Assembly (NCBI GenBank): GCA_002698785.1
Contig: PAAG01000046.1
Span: forward strand, 166,484 to 230,483
Source: Verrucomicrobiales bacterium
Lineage (GTDB): Bacteria; Verrucomicrobiota; Verrucomicrobiia; Verrucomicrobiales; DEV007
Length of the DNA: 64,000 nt
Reading direction: 5' to 3'
Under the pieces are notes generated by a model, which worked only from the letters and a program-made list of their open reading frames with translations, did not search any database and was not told the origin of the DNA. Positions within the stretch are counted from its first letter, which is position 1. Every line of letters begins with the position of its first letter. Below are positions 8,929 through 18,369 of this stretch, piece after piece. Both the position numbers and the translations under genes were made by a program.

Positions 8929-9744
8929 CTACGGCAAGACGAACTCTACCACCACCGGTTCAGTCCGCTCCATAAAATCAGGATACTTCACGATATCAAG
9001 ATTGAAAGGCCGGGCAACACTGTTTCCCGCCACATCCTCAAGAGCGGGATCGACCTCCATCCGATATTTCCCACTCTCCCACAGTTGCCTGCTTACGAAA
9101 AGATATTCAGAATTCGATGAGAAGAAATTAGGAACAACGACCTTTCCTGATTCGTCATAGAAAGTAATCCGTTTTTCGGCAGACACTGAATCGATGCATT
9201 CGCCGGTGAGTACCTTGATTGCTCTCTCGCTCTCCCGTTCTACCGTCCATCCCGATGGATCTGGCTGCGCATCATCCGTCGGCCCAGCGTAAAAATCGAA
9301 CCGTTCCGTGTTCCTGTCTTCCCCCGTTAACCCTTTTCCATCTTCGAAATCCCATTCAGGAGAAATTTCCAGACGATACCTTTTTCCTTCTTCGAGTATG
9401 GGGCCGATATCCACATTCAGATTTACTCCCGGTTTCTGACGGCCGGGGTGAAGCCACAGAGTCATTCGCGTAAAGGTTTCGTCCCATAATTCGACTTCAC
9501 GAAAAGGTTCCGGCACTTCTGCGACCTCCTGCGCCGATTTGTCGATCTCAACGAGCCGAATATACCGAAAGACCTCTCCTCGAGCCATTGGTTCGCGGAA
9601 ATGGAGATAAAACTTCAACTGATTTGCCGGCAAAACAGGCACCTTGGGTCGAACCGAAACCCAAGGCTCATAGGAAAAGGCTCCTGCATCTACCGCAATG
9701 AGAGCCAGAACAGCGAGAACTGAATTTCCAGTCAGAGAATTCAA
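8929..9744 (-). CDS. Secreted Ig-like (SbsA/Big-type) protein
   Basis: A 271-residue exported protein. The start codon is TTG; the first 22 residues form a hydrophobic signal segment ending VDAGAFS. The rest resembles one or two bacterial Ig-like domains of the SbsA type: FREPMARGEV near the beginning, EEGKRYRLEISPEWDFEDGKGLTGE (the common 'L.PGT.Y.L.I....D..GN.L' pattern), and KYRMEVDPALEDVAGNSVARPF near the end, which repeats it. Such domains are structural and calcium- or surface-associated. It begins 6 bases after the stop of the propeller gene upstream, so the two are cotranscribed. Confidence 0.65.
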   Translation of the reverse strand: MNSLTGNSVLAVLALIAVDAGAFSYEPWVSVRPKVPVLPANQLKFYLHFREPMARGEVFRYIRLVEIDKSAQEVAEVPEPFREVELWDETFTRMTLWLHPGRQKPGVNLNVDIGPILEEGKRYRLEISPEWDFEDGKGLTGEDRNTERFDFYAGPTDDAQPDPSGWTVERESERAIKVLTGECIDSVSAEKRITFYDESGKVVVPNFFSSNSEYLFVSRQLWESGKYRMEVDPALEDVAGNSVARPFNLDIVKYPDFMERTEPVVVEFVLP

Positions 9745-9750
9745 ACCGTC

Positions 9751-10893
9751 TTAGGGCAGTGTTATCAATTCGACGGAATGCGGTGCGTCATTCTTCCCTT
9801 CCTCAGACTCTTTCAAAATCACAACCTCATCATTCTCCAACTGGCTCACGATAACAGCTCCAAAAAGCTCTTCGACAACCTCGATACCCTTCGCGTCTGG
9901 CCCACTCGCGGCTTTCGTATTACGACGGGGGGCATTCTCATTCGTCTCTGCAGGATCACTCGCATCCAGATATTCCAGCTTCACTCTCGCTGCCCAGTAT
10001 TTACTCGGTCCGAAAAGATTATCCTTAAAACGCTGCGTATTCGTCACCAGCCACTGCTCACCATCTTTCTCATAGGTAAACATATCCCTCGGGCGATTCC
10101 CACTCCCTAACTCAATCACACTCGTTCCCTTGATCTTTGTCCCGCTCTCGATGTCCTTGATGGGAAACTTTGCGATCGGTGTGCAGGCAAACGCCCCAAC
10201 GATATAAAAATCGCCGTCCTCCTCCCACGGGATAAAGCTCTGGATCGGAGCCTTCGTTTCCCATCTTCGATGAGCGACATGGTAGGTTTCCGCAGAGAAA
10301 AAGTTCGCGTTCTCACCGTTTTCCAAAGGAGCCGGAATTTCATAGATCTTGTTCGCAAACTCCTCCGAAGACTGCCCGGCGACAATCACCGCATCTCCAC
10401 CCCAAGCCAGATCCGTCACGTTGCGCAGCTGGGCGTTCTCAGAAGTCGGCAGACTCATCCGCACATGCTTAAGCGAAGATAGATCCAAGACTTCCACCTC
10501 GCCCGTCGACGAGAGCCGCAACACTGCAGGCTTGTTTCCTGGCTGCGCGTTTACCGAAAAATACACCTTCCCTGATTGAGGGTTCACCGCCATATCGACG
10601 ATCGTCACTTTCTCAGAGCCGACCGCAGCAGATAGAGCCCCCTCAATATTATCGACCCGGTGAGACAGCTTTTCCACCGGCCCGGTATCCCCGGTTACCA
10701 CAGCGACGACCGATGCAGATCTCGGATCAGAGATCAAAAACAGGCCATCCGGCCCAAAGGCAATCTTTCCGGCGGACTTCAAGGCAAGCCCTTCGGAGAC
10801 GACACCTTTCAGCAAAGATTCAGCGTCATTTGCCTGGGAAAAAGAAAAAAGTACAGCGAGTGAAAACAACAGGGAATAGACAAGGGTTCTCAT
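9751..10893 (-). CDS. Secreted beta-propeller protein
   Basis: A 380-residue protein with a signal peptide (MRTLVYSLLFSL... to about residue 22). It shows repeating propeller-like strands: IAFGPDGLFLISDP, VDMAVNPQSGKVYFSVNA, VTDLAWGGDAVIVAG, FTYEKDGEQWLVTNTQRF. This is the pattern of NHL/SMP-30-type propellers. There are no catalytic signatures and no haem motif. The ATG giving a good signal peptide was chosen over a frame 18 codons longer. First gene of a minus-strand unit continuing into the Ig-like protein (6-base gap) and the heptose adenylyltransferase (about 60-base gap). Confidence 0.7.
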   Translation of the reverse strand: MRTLVYSLLFSLAVLFSFSQANDAESLLKGVVSEGLALKSAGKIAFGPDGLFLISDPRSASVVAVVTGDTGPVEKLSHRVDNIEGALSAAVGSEKVTIVDMAVNPQSGKVYFSVNAQPGNKPAVLRLSSTGEVEVLDLSSLKHVRMSLPTSENAQLRNVTDLAWGGDAVIVAGQSSEEFANKIYEIPAPLENGENANFFSAETYHVAHRRWETKAPIQSFIPWEEDGDFYIVGAFACTPIAKFPIKDIESGTKIKGTSVIELGSGNRPRDMFTYEKDGEQWLVTNTQRFKDNLFGPSKYWAARVKLEYLDASDPAETNENAPRRNTKAASGPDAKGIEVVEELFGAVIVSQLENDEVVILKESEEGKNDAPHSVELITLP

Positions 10894-11015
10894 AGGGGCA
10901 TTGGAAGTGGGAGTGGCAAGGTTTACATCAAGATTGCCAGACATCACTCCCCTACGACAAGAACGCAGTTGTCACGCAATCAGAGAACCTCGACCTGCCC
11001 CAAGCGCCCTGCAGT

Positions 11016-12842
11016 CTACTTCTTCTTCACCCGCACCTTCGCCTTCACCACATCGACTTTACGCGAATCCTCCAGGGAATTTCCGCGCACTGTGATCGTC
11101 CGCGAGGAACGCTTCGCTCGGCGCTTCTGCCGGACCCAGACCTGAAATGACTCAGTATCATACGAACTCAGATCCACTGTCGCAAATCGACCAGTCACAA
11201 ACGAAGCCGTGTAGTTGAAATTCGAACCACCGGACGACACGATGAAAAACGTCTTAAAATGTCGATTCGATCTCGTTCCGGAAAGCCGAATCGCATCCGC
11301 ATCCGTTGGACTGTCGTTCTGGCAGGTCAGCGTAAAAATTCCGACAGGCCTTCTCCGTTTTACGCGAGCTACACCTCTCTGCCCCGCACCCGAACCATTG
11401 TGAATGTTCGATCCCTTTAAAGCCCTCTTCGCAGGCTGGATCATCAGGTCAGGCTGGAAGTTCGTCTCACCCGGAGCGAAACTCACCTCATCAATGTAGG
11501 CGGCCCGAGTGACCGATCCTGTGTCACTGTCAGCGAGACGGAAATACCACGCTTCCAAAATCCTGTCCTCACCTTGATCCAGATTCGCCTGAACCTCAGT
11601 CCACCCATCCGTTGCAGTGCCAAAATTCACCAAAGTCTCATCATCAACAAAAACCAAAAGCCTTCCTCTATCGTCACTATTCTCGTTCATGATGTTCATC
11701 TGGAACTTGAGTAAGCCCGGATCATCAGGCAACTCAATGAACATCTTATAAACTCTCGAACTGTCAGTCGGCTGATCTGTTATGATTCCCGCAGAATCGA
11801 CACCATCATGACTCACACTCGTCTCCCGATCCCATGATCCGTCCGAGCTATACACTCCGATCGAACGCTCAATAGCAATGGCCAGCAAAGTACTGGCGCC
11901 GAATTCGGTGATTTGAAAATTATCCAGATAAACCTCGTTCGCACCGGAATATCCTCCCCCTGCTGAAACCTCCTGAGTATACTCAAAACGAACCACATGC
12001 GTCCCGGGCCCAATCTCATGAATACGAGATGTTAGATCAAAAGTATCAGAGATAGAGTCCAAGGCCACACCATCGACCAAGAAGGTAGCCGTCGAATTCT
12101 CCGACTCGATACCCCAGTCAAATTCAATTACCGCTGGCCCCTCCACCTCCATAGTCATATAGGAAGTCTCTCCTTCGCCAACCGGTCCACTCTTCGCGAC
12201 AGTTCCATTGAGAGCCCCTGCGAGAGCGAACTCTGTCCAGTCTCGAGTGTAGATATCCAAAGCGGGAGAATCCGCATCTGGACCGTCGTAATCAACCGCT
12301 GACTTTACAGTAGTATCGATAGGGACCGGATCGACCGAGATCTCATCGATCCAAGCCTCACCAAAATCGAGATTCGACACCTCGATGTCCCGCTTGAACT
12401 CCCAGTATACATCGTGGGTACCGTGATCGATAGGAATCGTGCGTTGGGTCCAGTCATGGTCAATGATTCCTTCACTAACAGACCCATCCGGAGAGTAAAA
12501 AGTCAGCGTATCAGGCCCATTCTGGGAGTCCTTTTTCCACCAGAAACTGATATCAGCAGGACCTTCCACCGTTGTCATCAAACGGCTGAAAGTATTGATA
12601 CCCAGAGTCGACTTCGCAGAATCAACCCCATCATGAGACTCCGCAGTCTGTCCCATGAATTCCCCTTCTGTGTATGGGTCATCATTCTCGTTAAACCCAG
12701 CCTCCGTCGTGTATGTGCGACCTGCCCCATCTTCATCCACAGCCTCCTCAAGAGTCTGCGAATAAAGGAAGCCACTCGGAATCAAAACACCGAAGAAAAG
12801 AGAGCAAAAAAATCGCCCAAACCGTTTTGGGGGAAGAATCAT
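11016..12842 (-). CDS. Secreted multi-jelly-roll protein with basic QPDL-type C-terminal domain
   Basis: A 608-residue exported protein. After the signal peptide there are about three repeats of some 130 residues with the pattern SHDGVDSAK, VEGPA-I-F-W, D-L-FY-DG and a G-H-V/D-x-x-E strand, as in beta-sandwich modules of PVC-group surface proteins. The last about 147 residues (11016-11456) form a basic domain. It starts QPDLMI, contains an NRHFK strand and FVTGRF, and ends KVRVKKK. Related domains end proteins at 27458, 29347, 43436 and 47517. An alternative ATG at 12920 has an AGGTGG sequence seven bases upstream, but the 12842 start gives a cleaner signal peptide, and most genes here lack Shine-Dalgarno sites. 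Confidence 0.75.
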   Translation of the reverse strand: MILPPKRFGRFFCSLFFGVLIPSGFLYSQTLEEAVDEDGAGRTYTTEAGFNENDDPYTEGEFMGQTAESHDGVDSAKSTLGINTFSRLMTTVEGPADISFWWKKDSQNGPDTLTFYSPDGSVSEGIIDHDWTQRTIPIDHGTHDVYWEFKRDIEVSNLDFGEAWIDEISVDPVPIDTTVKSAVDYDGPDADSPALDIYTRDWTEFALAGALNGTVAKSGPVGEGETSYMTMEVEGPAVIEFDWGIESENSTATFLVDGVALDSISDTFDLTSRIHEIGPGTHVVRFEYTQEVSAGGGYSGANEVYLDNFQITEFGASTLLAIAIERSIGVYSSDGSWDRETSVSHDGVDSAGIITDQPTDSSRVYKMFIELPDDPGLLKFQMNIMNENSDDRGRLLVFVDDETLVNFGTATDGWTEVQANLDQGEDRILEAWYFRLADSDTGSVTRAAYIDEVSFAPGETNFQPDLMIQPAKRALKGSNIHNGSGAGQRGVARVKRRRPVGIFTLTCQNDSPTDADAIRLSGTRSNRHFKTFFIVSSGGSNFNYTASFVTGRFATVDLSSYDTESFQVWVRQKRRAKRSSRTITVRGNSLEDSRKVDVVKAKVRVKKK

Positions 12843-13035
12843 AATAAGGGGGGTGGCAAAAGAAAGGAGAGTCAGAGGCAAGACACCAAAAGGCAGAGCC
12901 TCGTTACAGTATCTTTTCATAAATCCCCCACCTGTGACAACGGAAATCCCGAGATGTTGGACAAGAAACGCACAGAATTTCCCAATTGGCGCTATTTACG
13001 AAAAGACGAAATCTGATACGATTTCCTTAATAATT

Positions 13036-13458
13036 ATGAAACATCTCGTGTTTGCCCTCATCGCAGTCACAAGCCTCCATCTCACCCTGCAGGCAGAAGA
13101 CCCCGTTCACCAGAAGACAATCGTTCCTCAAGGGAAAGCAGGCCTCGGCAAAAAGATCTTTGTCGAGAAAGGCTGTTACAAATGCCACACCGTCAAAGAC
13201 ACCGAACTTCCCAAGATTGAAGTCGACCCAACCTACGCAATTCCCCTCGGCGAACAGGACCACGCGGGCTGGACCCGCGACCAATATGGTGCCGCCATCA
13301 TGAATCCCAACCACACAGTCGCCGAGGAATACCGCATCCTCATGATGACACTCGGCGACCACTTCAAAGCCGAGAACTCCCCCATGCCCAGCTTCAACGA
13401 ATTCCTCACCATCTCCGACCTCATCAATCTCGCCACCTTCCTCAGCGAATTGCCGTAA
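13036..13458 (+). CDS. Small secreted cytochrome c
   Basis: A 140-residue protein with a signal peptide (about residues 1-20). One haem-binding CxxCH motif is present as GCYKCHTV, and likely distal methionines are in the C-terminal part (MPSFNEF). The layout G-K-x-x-F-x-x-x-G-C-Y-K-C-H and the terminal LINLATFLSELP helix fit class I cytochrome c domains. It would be a periplasmic one-electron carrier. The start at MKHLVF gives the signal peptide; the longer frame upstream overlaps the divergent gene's promoter region. A DUF3500 gene follows on the same strand after about 140 bases. Confidence 0.85.
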   Translation: MKHLVFALIAVTSLHLTLQAEDPVHQKTIVPQGKAGLGKKIFVEKGCYKCHTVKDTELPKIEVDPTYAIPLGEQDHAGWTRDQYGAAIMNPNHTVAEEYRILMMTLGDHFKAENSPMPSFNEFLTISDLINLATFLSELP

Positions 13459-13496
13459 GATTGCGCTGTATACGCACGAGGTCAGAAACCGCTTCT

Positions 13497-13536
13497 GCCT
13501 CCCTTTGTGCCTGTGTGCCTTATCCCTCTGTGCCTC
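13497..13536 (+). repeat. Degenerate GTGCCT word repeat in spacer
   Basis: The spacer between the cytochrome and DUF3500 genes holds a run in which TGTGCCT recurs three times at short intervals (TTTGTGCCT, GTGTGCCTT, CTGTGCCTC). It does not encode a plausible peptide. It is one of several low-complexity, word-like repeats found in spacers of this window. Confidence 0.5.
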
Positions 13537-13599
13537 ATATAGGCCATACCCACGGAGTTACATTTTGGTAGTATCGACTCAACCTCACCCCATCATCCT

Positions 13600-14571
13600 A
13601 TGACTGATCGTCGTTCATTCTTGCGCAACTCCGCTTTCACCACGGCGGCATTGGCAACACCAGCCGCCCTCCGAGCTGAGGCAACCACAGTAGAAGCCGA
13701 GACCGTGGTCAAATCCCTCTATAATTCCCTAACCGAGCCACAACGAGCAGCGCTCGCTTTCGGCTTTGACGATCCCCTTCGTAGCAAAGTGTCGAACAAC
13801 TGGCACATTACCGAACAGCGCATCGGCAACTTTCTCGACAAAGACCAGAACGCCATGGTCCGCGAGATCTTCCTCAAAGCCCATAGCGAAGAATACGCCG
13901 ACAAAGTCATCGATCAGGTTATCCACGACAGCGGCCGGAAAGGCTTCGGCGACTGCTCCATAGCCCTATTCGGCGAGCCTGGCACCGGCGACTTCGAATT
14001 CGTCCTCACCGGCCGTCACTGCACCCGCCGTATCGACGGCGACTCCGTAAAAGGCAAAGCCTTCGGCGGCCCAATCTTCTACGGCCACGCTGCCGACACC
14101 TTCTATGAAGGACCAGAACACAAAGGCAACGCCTATTGGTTTCAGGCGAAAAGCGCCAACAAGGTCTTCGAAATGCTCGATGGCAAACAGCGCGACGCAG
14201 CCCTCCTCGACGAATCCCCCGGCGACAACACCTCCACCATTCGCCATCGACGCTCCACCGAAGGACTCCCCGGCCTCTCCGCCACCGACATGACCGCCGA
14301 CCAGAAGACCGCCCTCCGTGGCGTCCTCGACGATCTACTCATGCCCTTCCGCGAAGCCGATCGCAAAGAGTCCATGGCTCTTATAGAAAAAGCCGGCTTC
14401 GACGACCTGCACCTCTCTTTCTACAAAGACGCAGACATTGGCGACGACAAAGTCTGGGACAACTGGCGGATCGAAGGTCCCCACATGACTTGGTATTTCC
14501 GCGGCGATCCCCACGTCCACACCTGGGTCCACATCTCAGACCCCGACGCTCCCCGCCCACCACGCGGGTAA
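13600..14571 (+). CDS. DUF3500 family protein with Tat signal
   Basis: A 323-residue protein beginning with a twin-arginine signal (DRRSFLRNSA, then a hydrophobic segment ending LRAEA). The body matches the DUF3500 family: an N-terminal LTEPQRAALAFGFDDPLR, a central FEFVLTGRHCTRRIDGD and GGPIFYGHAA, and a C-terminal HMTWYFRGDPHVHTWVHI. The biochemical role of DUF3500 is not established. The Tat signal implies export after folding, often with a bound cofactor. Codon choice is strongly C-ending, like fumarase downstream, and this creates long reverse-strand shadow frames. The next 228 bases are a spacer holding two short repeats. Confidence 0.8.
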   Translation: MTDRRSFLRNSAFTTAALATPAALRAEATTVEAETVVKSLYNSLTEPQRAALAFGFDDPLRSKVSNNWHITEQRIGNFLDKDQNAMVREIFLKAHSEEYADKVIDQVIHDSGRKGFGDCSIALFGEPGTGDFEFVLTGRHCTRRIDGDSVKGKAFGGPIFYGHAADTFYEGPEHKGNAYWFQAKSANKVFEMLDGKQRDAALLDESPGDNTSTIRHRRSTEGLPGLSATDMTADQKTALRGVLDDLLMPFREADRKESMALIEKAGFDDLHLSFYKDADIGDDKVWDNWRIEGPHMTWYFRGDPHVHTWVHISDPDAPRPPRG

Positions 14572-14594
14572 AAAACTACCACGACTGTTCCCCA

Positions 14595-14620
14595 GTAGGT
14601 GCGAGTGCGAGCGAGCACAG
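14595..14620 (+). repeat. GTAGGTGCGAGCG-type dispersed repeat, copy 1
   Basis: Sequence GTAGGTGCGAG followed by TGCGAGCGAGCACAG. A second copy was split by the IS element (16439-16455 plus 18152-18160), a third is at 18223, and a partial one at 18312. It is intergenic and REP-like in behaviour. Confidence 0.6.
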
Positions 14621-14711
14621 CAGAAGCAGAGCGCCGCTCAGGGTCTCCGAGCATTCCCATTCCCGGAAAAAGCCAGATCTGCACCTACACGCCCCGAAGC
14701 CTACCAGCAAT

Positions 14712-14738
14712 CTGATTACAGATCACAGATTACTGAAT
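14712..14738 (+). repeat. CTGATTAC/GATCAC word repeat
   Basis: CTGATTACAGATCACAGATT followed by ACTGAAT. The same words recur at 19005-19034 (CTGATTACCGATCACTGATC...). Both lie just upstream of coding starts in spacers flanking the IS region. Confidence 0.5.
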
Positions 14739-14799
14739 ACTTGGCCCCTCCATCCCCTTGACCCCAGAACCACCCGGTGACATCGTGGCATAATTCGCC

Positions 14800-16425
14800 A
14801 TGACCGACTTCACCTACCACAAACCGTTCCCACTCGGCCCCGACAAAACCGAATACCGCCACATCACCGACGAAGGCGTAGAACTCGTAGAATTCGAAGG
14901 AAACCAGATCCTCAAAGTCGCTCCCGAGGCCCTCACACGTCTCGCCAACGAAGCCGTGCATGATATTTCCTTCATGCTCCGGCCCTCACACCTCAAACAA
15001 GTCGCCGCAATTCTCGACGACGAAGACGCCACCGACAACGACCGCCTCGTCGCCCTCACTCTTCTCCGAAATGCCGAGATCGCCGCCCGCGGCATCCTCC
15101 CCATGTGCCAGGACACCGGCACCGCCATCGTCATGGGAAAAAAAGGCCAGCAGGTCTGGACCGGAGCCAACGACGAAGCCGCCCTCGCTGAAGGCGTCTG
15201 GAAAACCTACCAGGAAGAAAACCTGCGCTACTCCCAGATGGCGCCCATCACCTTCTTCGAAGAGAAAAACACCCGCTCCAACCTTCCCGCCCAGATTGAA
15301 CTCTACGCCACCGAAGGCGACGAATACCATTTCCAGTTCATCACCAAAGGAGGCGGCTCCGCAAATAAGACCTACCTCTACCAGGAGACCAAAGCCCTCC
15401 TCACCCCGAACAAATTCGTCAACTGGGCCGTCGAGAAAATGAAAACCCTCGGCACATCCGCCTGCCCGCCCTACCACATGGCCTTTGTCGTCGGCGGCAC
15501 CAGCGCCGAGATGAACCTCAAGACCGTCAAGCTCGCCTCCACCCGCTACTACGACGAGCTCCCCACCGAAGGCAGCGAAAACGCCCAGGCCTTCCGCGAC
15601 GTCGAGATGGAAAAGATCCTCCTCGAAAAAGCCCGCAACGTCGGCATCGGAGCCCAGTTCGGCGGCAAATACTTCGCCCTCGACGTTCGCGTCATTCGCC
15701 TGCCCCGTCACGGAGCCAGCTGCCCCGTCGGCCTCGGCGTCTCCTGCTCCGCCGACCGCCAGGCCAAAGCCAAGATCACCAAAGACGGCCTCTTCGTCGA
15801 ACAGCTCGAGACAAACCCTGGCCAGTATATCCCCGAAAAGTGGAGAGACCACCAGTTCCATGGCGTCCCTGTCGACCTCAACGAAGGCATGACCAAGACC
15901 CTCGAGACCCTCTCCAAATACCCCGTCACCACCGCCCTTGAGCTCAGCGGCACCATCATCGTCGCCCGCGACATCGCCCACGCCAAGCTCCGCGAGATGA
16001 TCGAAAACGGACAGGACCTTCCCGACTACTTCAAACAATACCCCGTCTACTACGCCGGCCCTGCCAAAACACCCGAAGGCATGCCCAGCGGCTCCTTCGG
16101 CCCCACGACCGCCGGACGCATGGACCCCTACGTAGAGCAGTTCCAGTCCCACGGAGCCTCCATGGTCATGATTGCCAAAGGCAACCGCAGCCAGCAAGTC
16201 ACCGACTCCTGCAAACAACACGGCGGTTTTTATCTAGGCTCCATCGGAGGCCCTGCCGCCATCCTCGCCCAGAACCACATCAAAAAAGTGGAAGTGTTAG
16301 ACTTCCCTGAACTCGGCATGGAAGCCGTCTGGAAAATCGAAGTCGAAAACTTCCCCGCCTTCATATTAGTGGATAACAAAGGCAACGACTTCTTCAAAGC
16401 CATCAACGAGTGCCCTGTGGCATAG
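14800..16425 (+). CDS. fumA: Fumarate hydratase class I (4Fe-4S)
   Basis: A 541-residue iron-sulfur fumarase of the FumA/FumB type, interconverting fumarate and malate in the TCA cycle in the cytoplasm. Alpha and beta domains are fused, as in E. coli FumA (548 residues). The three expected cluster cysteines are visible at about C103 ([10 protein letters not shown]), C222 ([10 protein letters not shown]) and C316 (GVSCSADR). Further signatures are the [10 protein letters not shown] stretch, the [22 protein letters not shown] start of the beta domain, and [16 protein letters not shown] near the C-terminus. It has its own spacer upstream and an IS element downstream. Codons strongly prefer C at the third position, consistent with high expression. 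Confidence 0.95.
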   Translation: MTDFTYHKPFPLGPDKTEYRHITDEGVELVEFEGNQILKVAPEALTRLANEAVHDISFMLRPSHLKQVAAILDDEDATDNDRLVALTLLRNAEIAARGILPMCQDTGTAIVMGKKGQQVWTGANDEAALAEGVWKTYQEENLRYSQMAPITFFEEKNTRSNLPAQIELYATEGDEYHFQFITKGGGSANKTYLYQETKALLTPNKFVNWAVEKMKTLGTSACPPYHMAFVVGGTSAEMNLKTVKLASTRYYDELPTEGSENAQAFRDVEMEKILLEKARNVGIGAQFGGKYFALDVRVIRLPRHGASCPVGLGVSCSADRQAKAKITKDGLFVEQLETNPGQYIPEKWRDHQFHGVPVDLNEGMTKTLETLSKYPVTTALELSGTIIVARDIAHAKLREMIENGQDLPDYFKQYPVYYAGPAKTPEGMPSGSFGPTTAGRMDPYVEQFQSHGASMVMIAKGNRSQQVTDSCKQHGGFYLGSIGGPAAILAQNHIKKVEVLDFPELGMEAVWKIEVENFPAFILVDNKGNDFFKAINECPVA

Positions 16426-16438
16426 GCCGGGGCAATCT

Positions 16439-16455
16439 GTAGGTGCGAGCGTAAG
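16439..16455 (+). repeat. GTAGGTGCGAGCG repeat, left half of IS-split copy (with target duplication)
   Basis: GTAGGTGCGAGCGTAAG directly abuts the left end of the IS. The last five bases, GTAAG, recur immediately after the right end (18147-18151), where the repeat continues as CGAGCACAC. Removing the IS and one GTAAG restores a repeat like the copies at 14595 and 18223. This fixes the insertion point and a 5-bp (or 4-bp) target duplication. Confidence 0.7.
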
Positions 16456-18146
16456 AGATTGTGTGATAATTCATGCGGTGATTTCTTGAGGGAGCGATAC
16501 AATCAAAAATGAGCGATCCATCGTTGAAGCGGCGTCAGGAAGTGATGCTTCTACCCGAATGCCTCGACGACTACGTCAGAGCAGATAACCCGGTGCGAGT
16601 ATTGGATGCGTACGTCGATTCGCTGGATCTGGGATCGCTTGGTTTCGATGTGAAAACGGGAGGCGCACCCGGTCGTCCGTCTACCTACTCCGCCGAAGCA
16701 CTCTTGAAATAATTGATCTATGGTTATCTCAACCAGATTCGATCGTCACGAAAGTTGGAAGCCGAAACGCATCGCAACCTGGAAGTCATTTGGTTGATTG
16801 AGCGAGCCCACCCCGACCATTGGACGATCAATCATTTTCGCAAGAAGAATGCAGATGCGTTCAAAAAAGTGCTGCGCAACTTCCATAACATTGCCGATTT
16901 CCTTCATCTCTTCGGACGAGAGATCGAAGCGATAGACGGGAGCTTTTTCAAAGCCCTTAACAACAAATCAAAGAACTTCACTAGAGCAAAATTGAACCGG
17001 CTGGAGGAGAAGATCGACAAAGCCATCTCCGAATACACCGAGGCACTGGCCGATGGAGACGACGAATCGGAGGACACCGGGAAAGGCACCGAGAAGACTA
17101 CCGAAGAAGATGCCAGGGAGGTGGAGAATCTCGGTCCGAAAGGCAACCTCAAAGAACTCCGGGCAAAAAAACATCGGATCGAACAGCTGCGTTCGGACTG
17201 TGAGACAAACACCAGCGGGCAAGTAAGCCTGAACGATCCCGATAGTAGGCTCCTTCAGAAAGGAGGCCGGAGCGTGGTTGGGCACAACGTGCAATGCGTG
17301 GTCGATGCCCGGCATCATCTCATCGCACATGTAGAGATCGTTGATGCAGGCAACGATGCCGGGCAGCTTCGCCCCATGGCGAAGGCGGGATGCGAAGCGT
17401 TGGGAATCGAACTGGATCCGGAACATCCCCTCAAAGTTTTAGCCGACGCTGGTTACAGCAACAGTGTGCAAATGGCGGAATGCGAAAACAGCGGAATCGA
17501 AGTACATCTGCCGGTGAAAGAAACCACAGCCATCAAGACAGTCGGCTTTCGAATAGAGGATTTTCGATATGACGAGGATAAAGACGAATATATCTGCCCC
17601 GCACACAAGCGGCTAACTCGCCACTCTGACAAACGCATCAAAGAGACGAACTATCGCGTATACTACAACTGTGCTGCGTGCAAAGGATGTCCCCAACTGG
17701 CGAAATGTACCCGAGGTAAATATCGCAAAGTGACGGTAAGTGAGTATCGCGAGATTGAAGACCGAGTGAAGCAACGTGTCACGGATAATCCTGAGATATA
17801 CGCCCAGCGAAAACAAATCGTCGAACATCCGTTTGGAACACTGAAATCGATCTGGGGATACGGACAGTTTTCGGTGACCGGGAAACGAGGTTGCGAGGGA
17901 GAGCTCAATTTGATGGCGCTCTGTTACAACTGGAAGCGAGTGCTCAAAGAAAAAGGCTTCGAATGTGTCATGAAAGCCATCACGTCGCCAAAACTCGCAA
18001 AAGAGGCAGTCATGAACCGGTTTAGGAATCGAAACAAAGCCGTAGGCGGCCTCCTGACTTCCCAACTGAAGAATTGGTCTCAAATCCAATTCAGTCGCTG
18101 ACGATTACAAAAACCTCCGAATCTAATTTCAATTTAACACAGTCTG
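16456..18146 (+). mobile_element. IS1182-like insertion sequence
   Basis: An element of about 1.69 kb carrying one transposase frame. Imperfect terminal inverted repeats are visible: left AGATTGTGTGATAATT (16456-16471) and, on the opposite strand at the right end, AGACTGTGTTAAATT (18131-18145). It is flanked by GTAAG on both sides, and the outside sequences join to rebuild a dispersed intergenic repeat. The transposase frame has an internal TAA, so this copy may be inactive. Confidence 0.8.
16509..18101 (+). pseudogene. IS1182-family DDE transposase with in-frame stop
   Basis: The frame spans about 530 codons, the usual length for IS1182 transposases, but is broken by a TAA at 16710-16712 after residue 67 (AEALLK-stop-LIYGYL). 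The frame then continues unchanged to the end, and the family normally reads AEALLKL-x-IYGYL here. Downstream family features are intact: NQIRSSRKLE, ERAHPDHWTINHFRK, EIEAIDGSFF (first Asp region), VLADAGYSNSVQ (second Asp region), the zinc-like C-x2-C cluster NCAACKGCPQLAKC, and IVEHPFGTLKSIWGYG (Glu region). A TTG right after the stop could restart translation, giving 462 residues without the N-terminal domain. A nonsense mutation is the simplest reading. Confidence 0.85.
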
Positions 18147-18160
18147 GTAAGCGAGCACAC
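18147..18160 (+). repeat. Right half of IS-split dispersed repeat
   Basis: GTAAGCGAGCACAC follows the right IS end. The first five bases duplicate 16451-16455; the rest completes the repeat interrupted at 16455. The spacer onward to 18369 contains a further full copy and one partial copy and no gene. Confidence 0.65.
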
Positions 18161-18222
18161 CCGGAGCCCATACCCTCCGCGCAAATTCGCATCTCTCTCC
18201 GTCTGATTAAAAACCAGGCAGG

Positions 18223-18246
18223 GTAGGTGCGAGCGTGAACGAGTAC
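18223..18246 (+). repeat. GTAGGTGCGAGCG-type dispersed repeat, copy 3
   Basis: GTAGGTGCGAGCGTGAACGA followed by GTAC. It matches copies at 14595 and the IS-split copy. A partial copy, GAGCGAGCACAC, lies at 18312-18322. No open frame of interest covers them. Confidence 0.55.
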
Positions 18247-18369
18247 ATTCATAGCCCATCCGCCCCCCGGCGTAAACCCGCATCCCTTTCCGCCCGTTCA
18301 AAGATCGGGCAGAGCGAGCACACGCGCCTTGCTGGCAGCTATTAAAAACCCACTCACCTCGTCCAGCGT

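Noticed and set aside
14986..16221. 411-residue reverse-strand frame opposite fumarase
   Set aside because: The fumarase frame is certain. The reverse frame is Gly/Val/Asp-rich low complexity, as expected opposite a gene with C-ending codons.
16700..16720. Programmed frameshift or stop-codon readthrough in the IS transposase
   Set aside because: Upstream and downstream parts are in the same frame, so no frameshift is needed. No readthrough signal is apparent, and a nonsense mutation is simpler.
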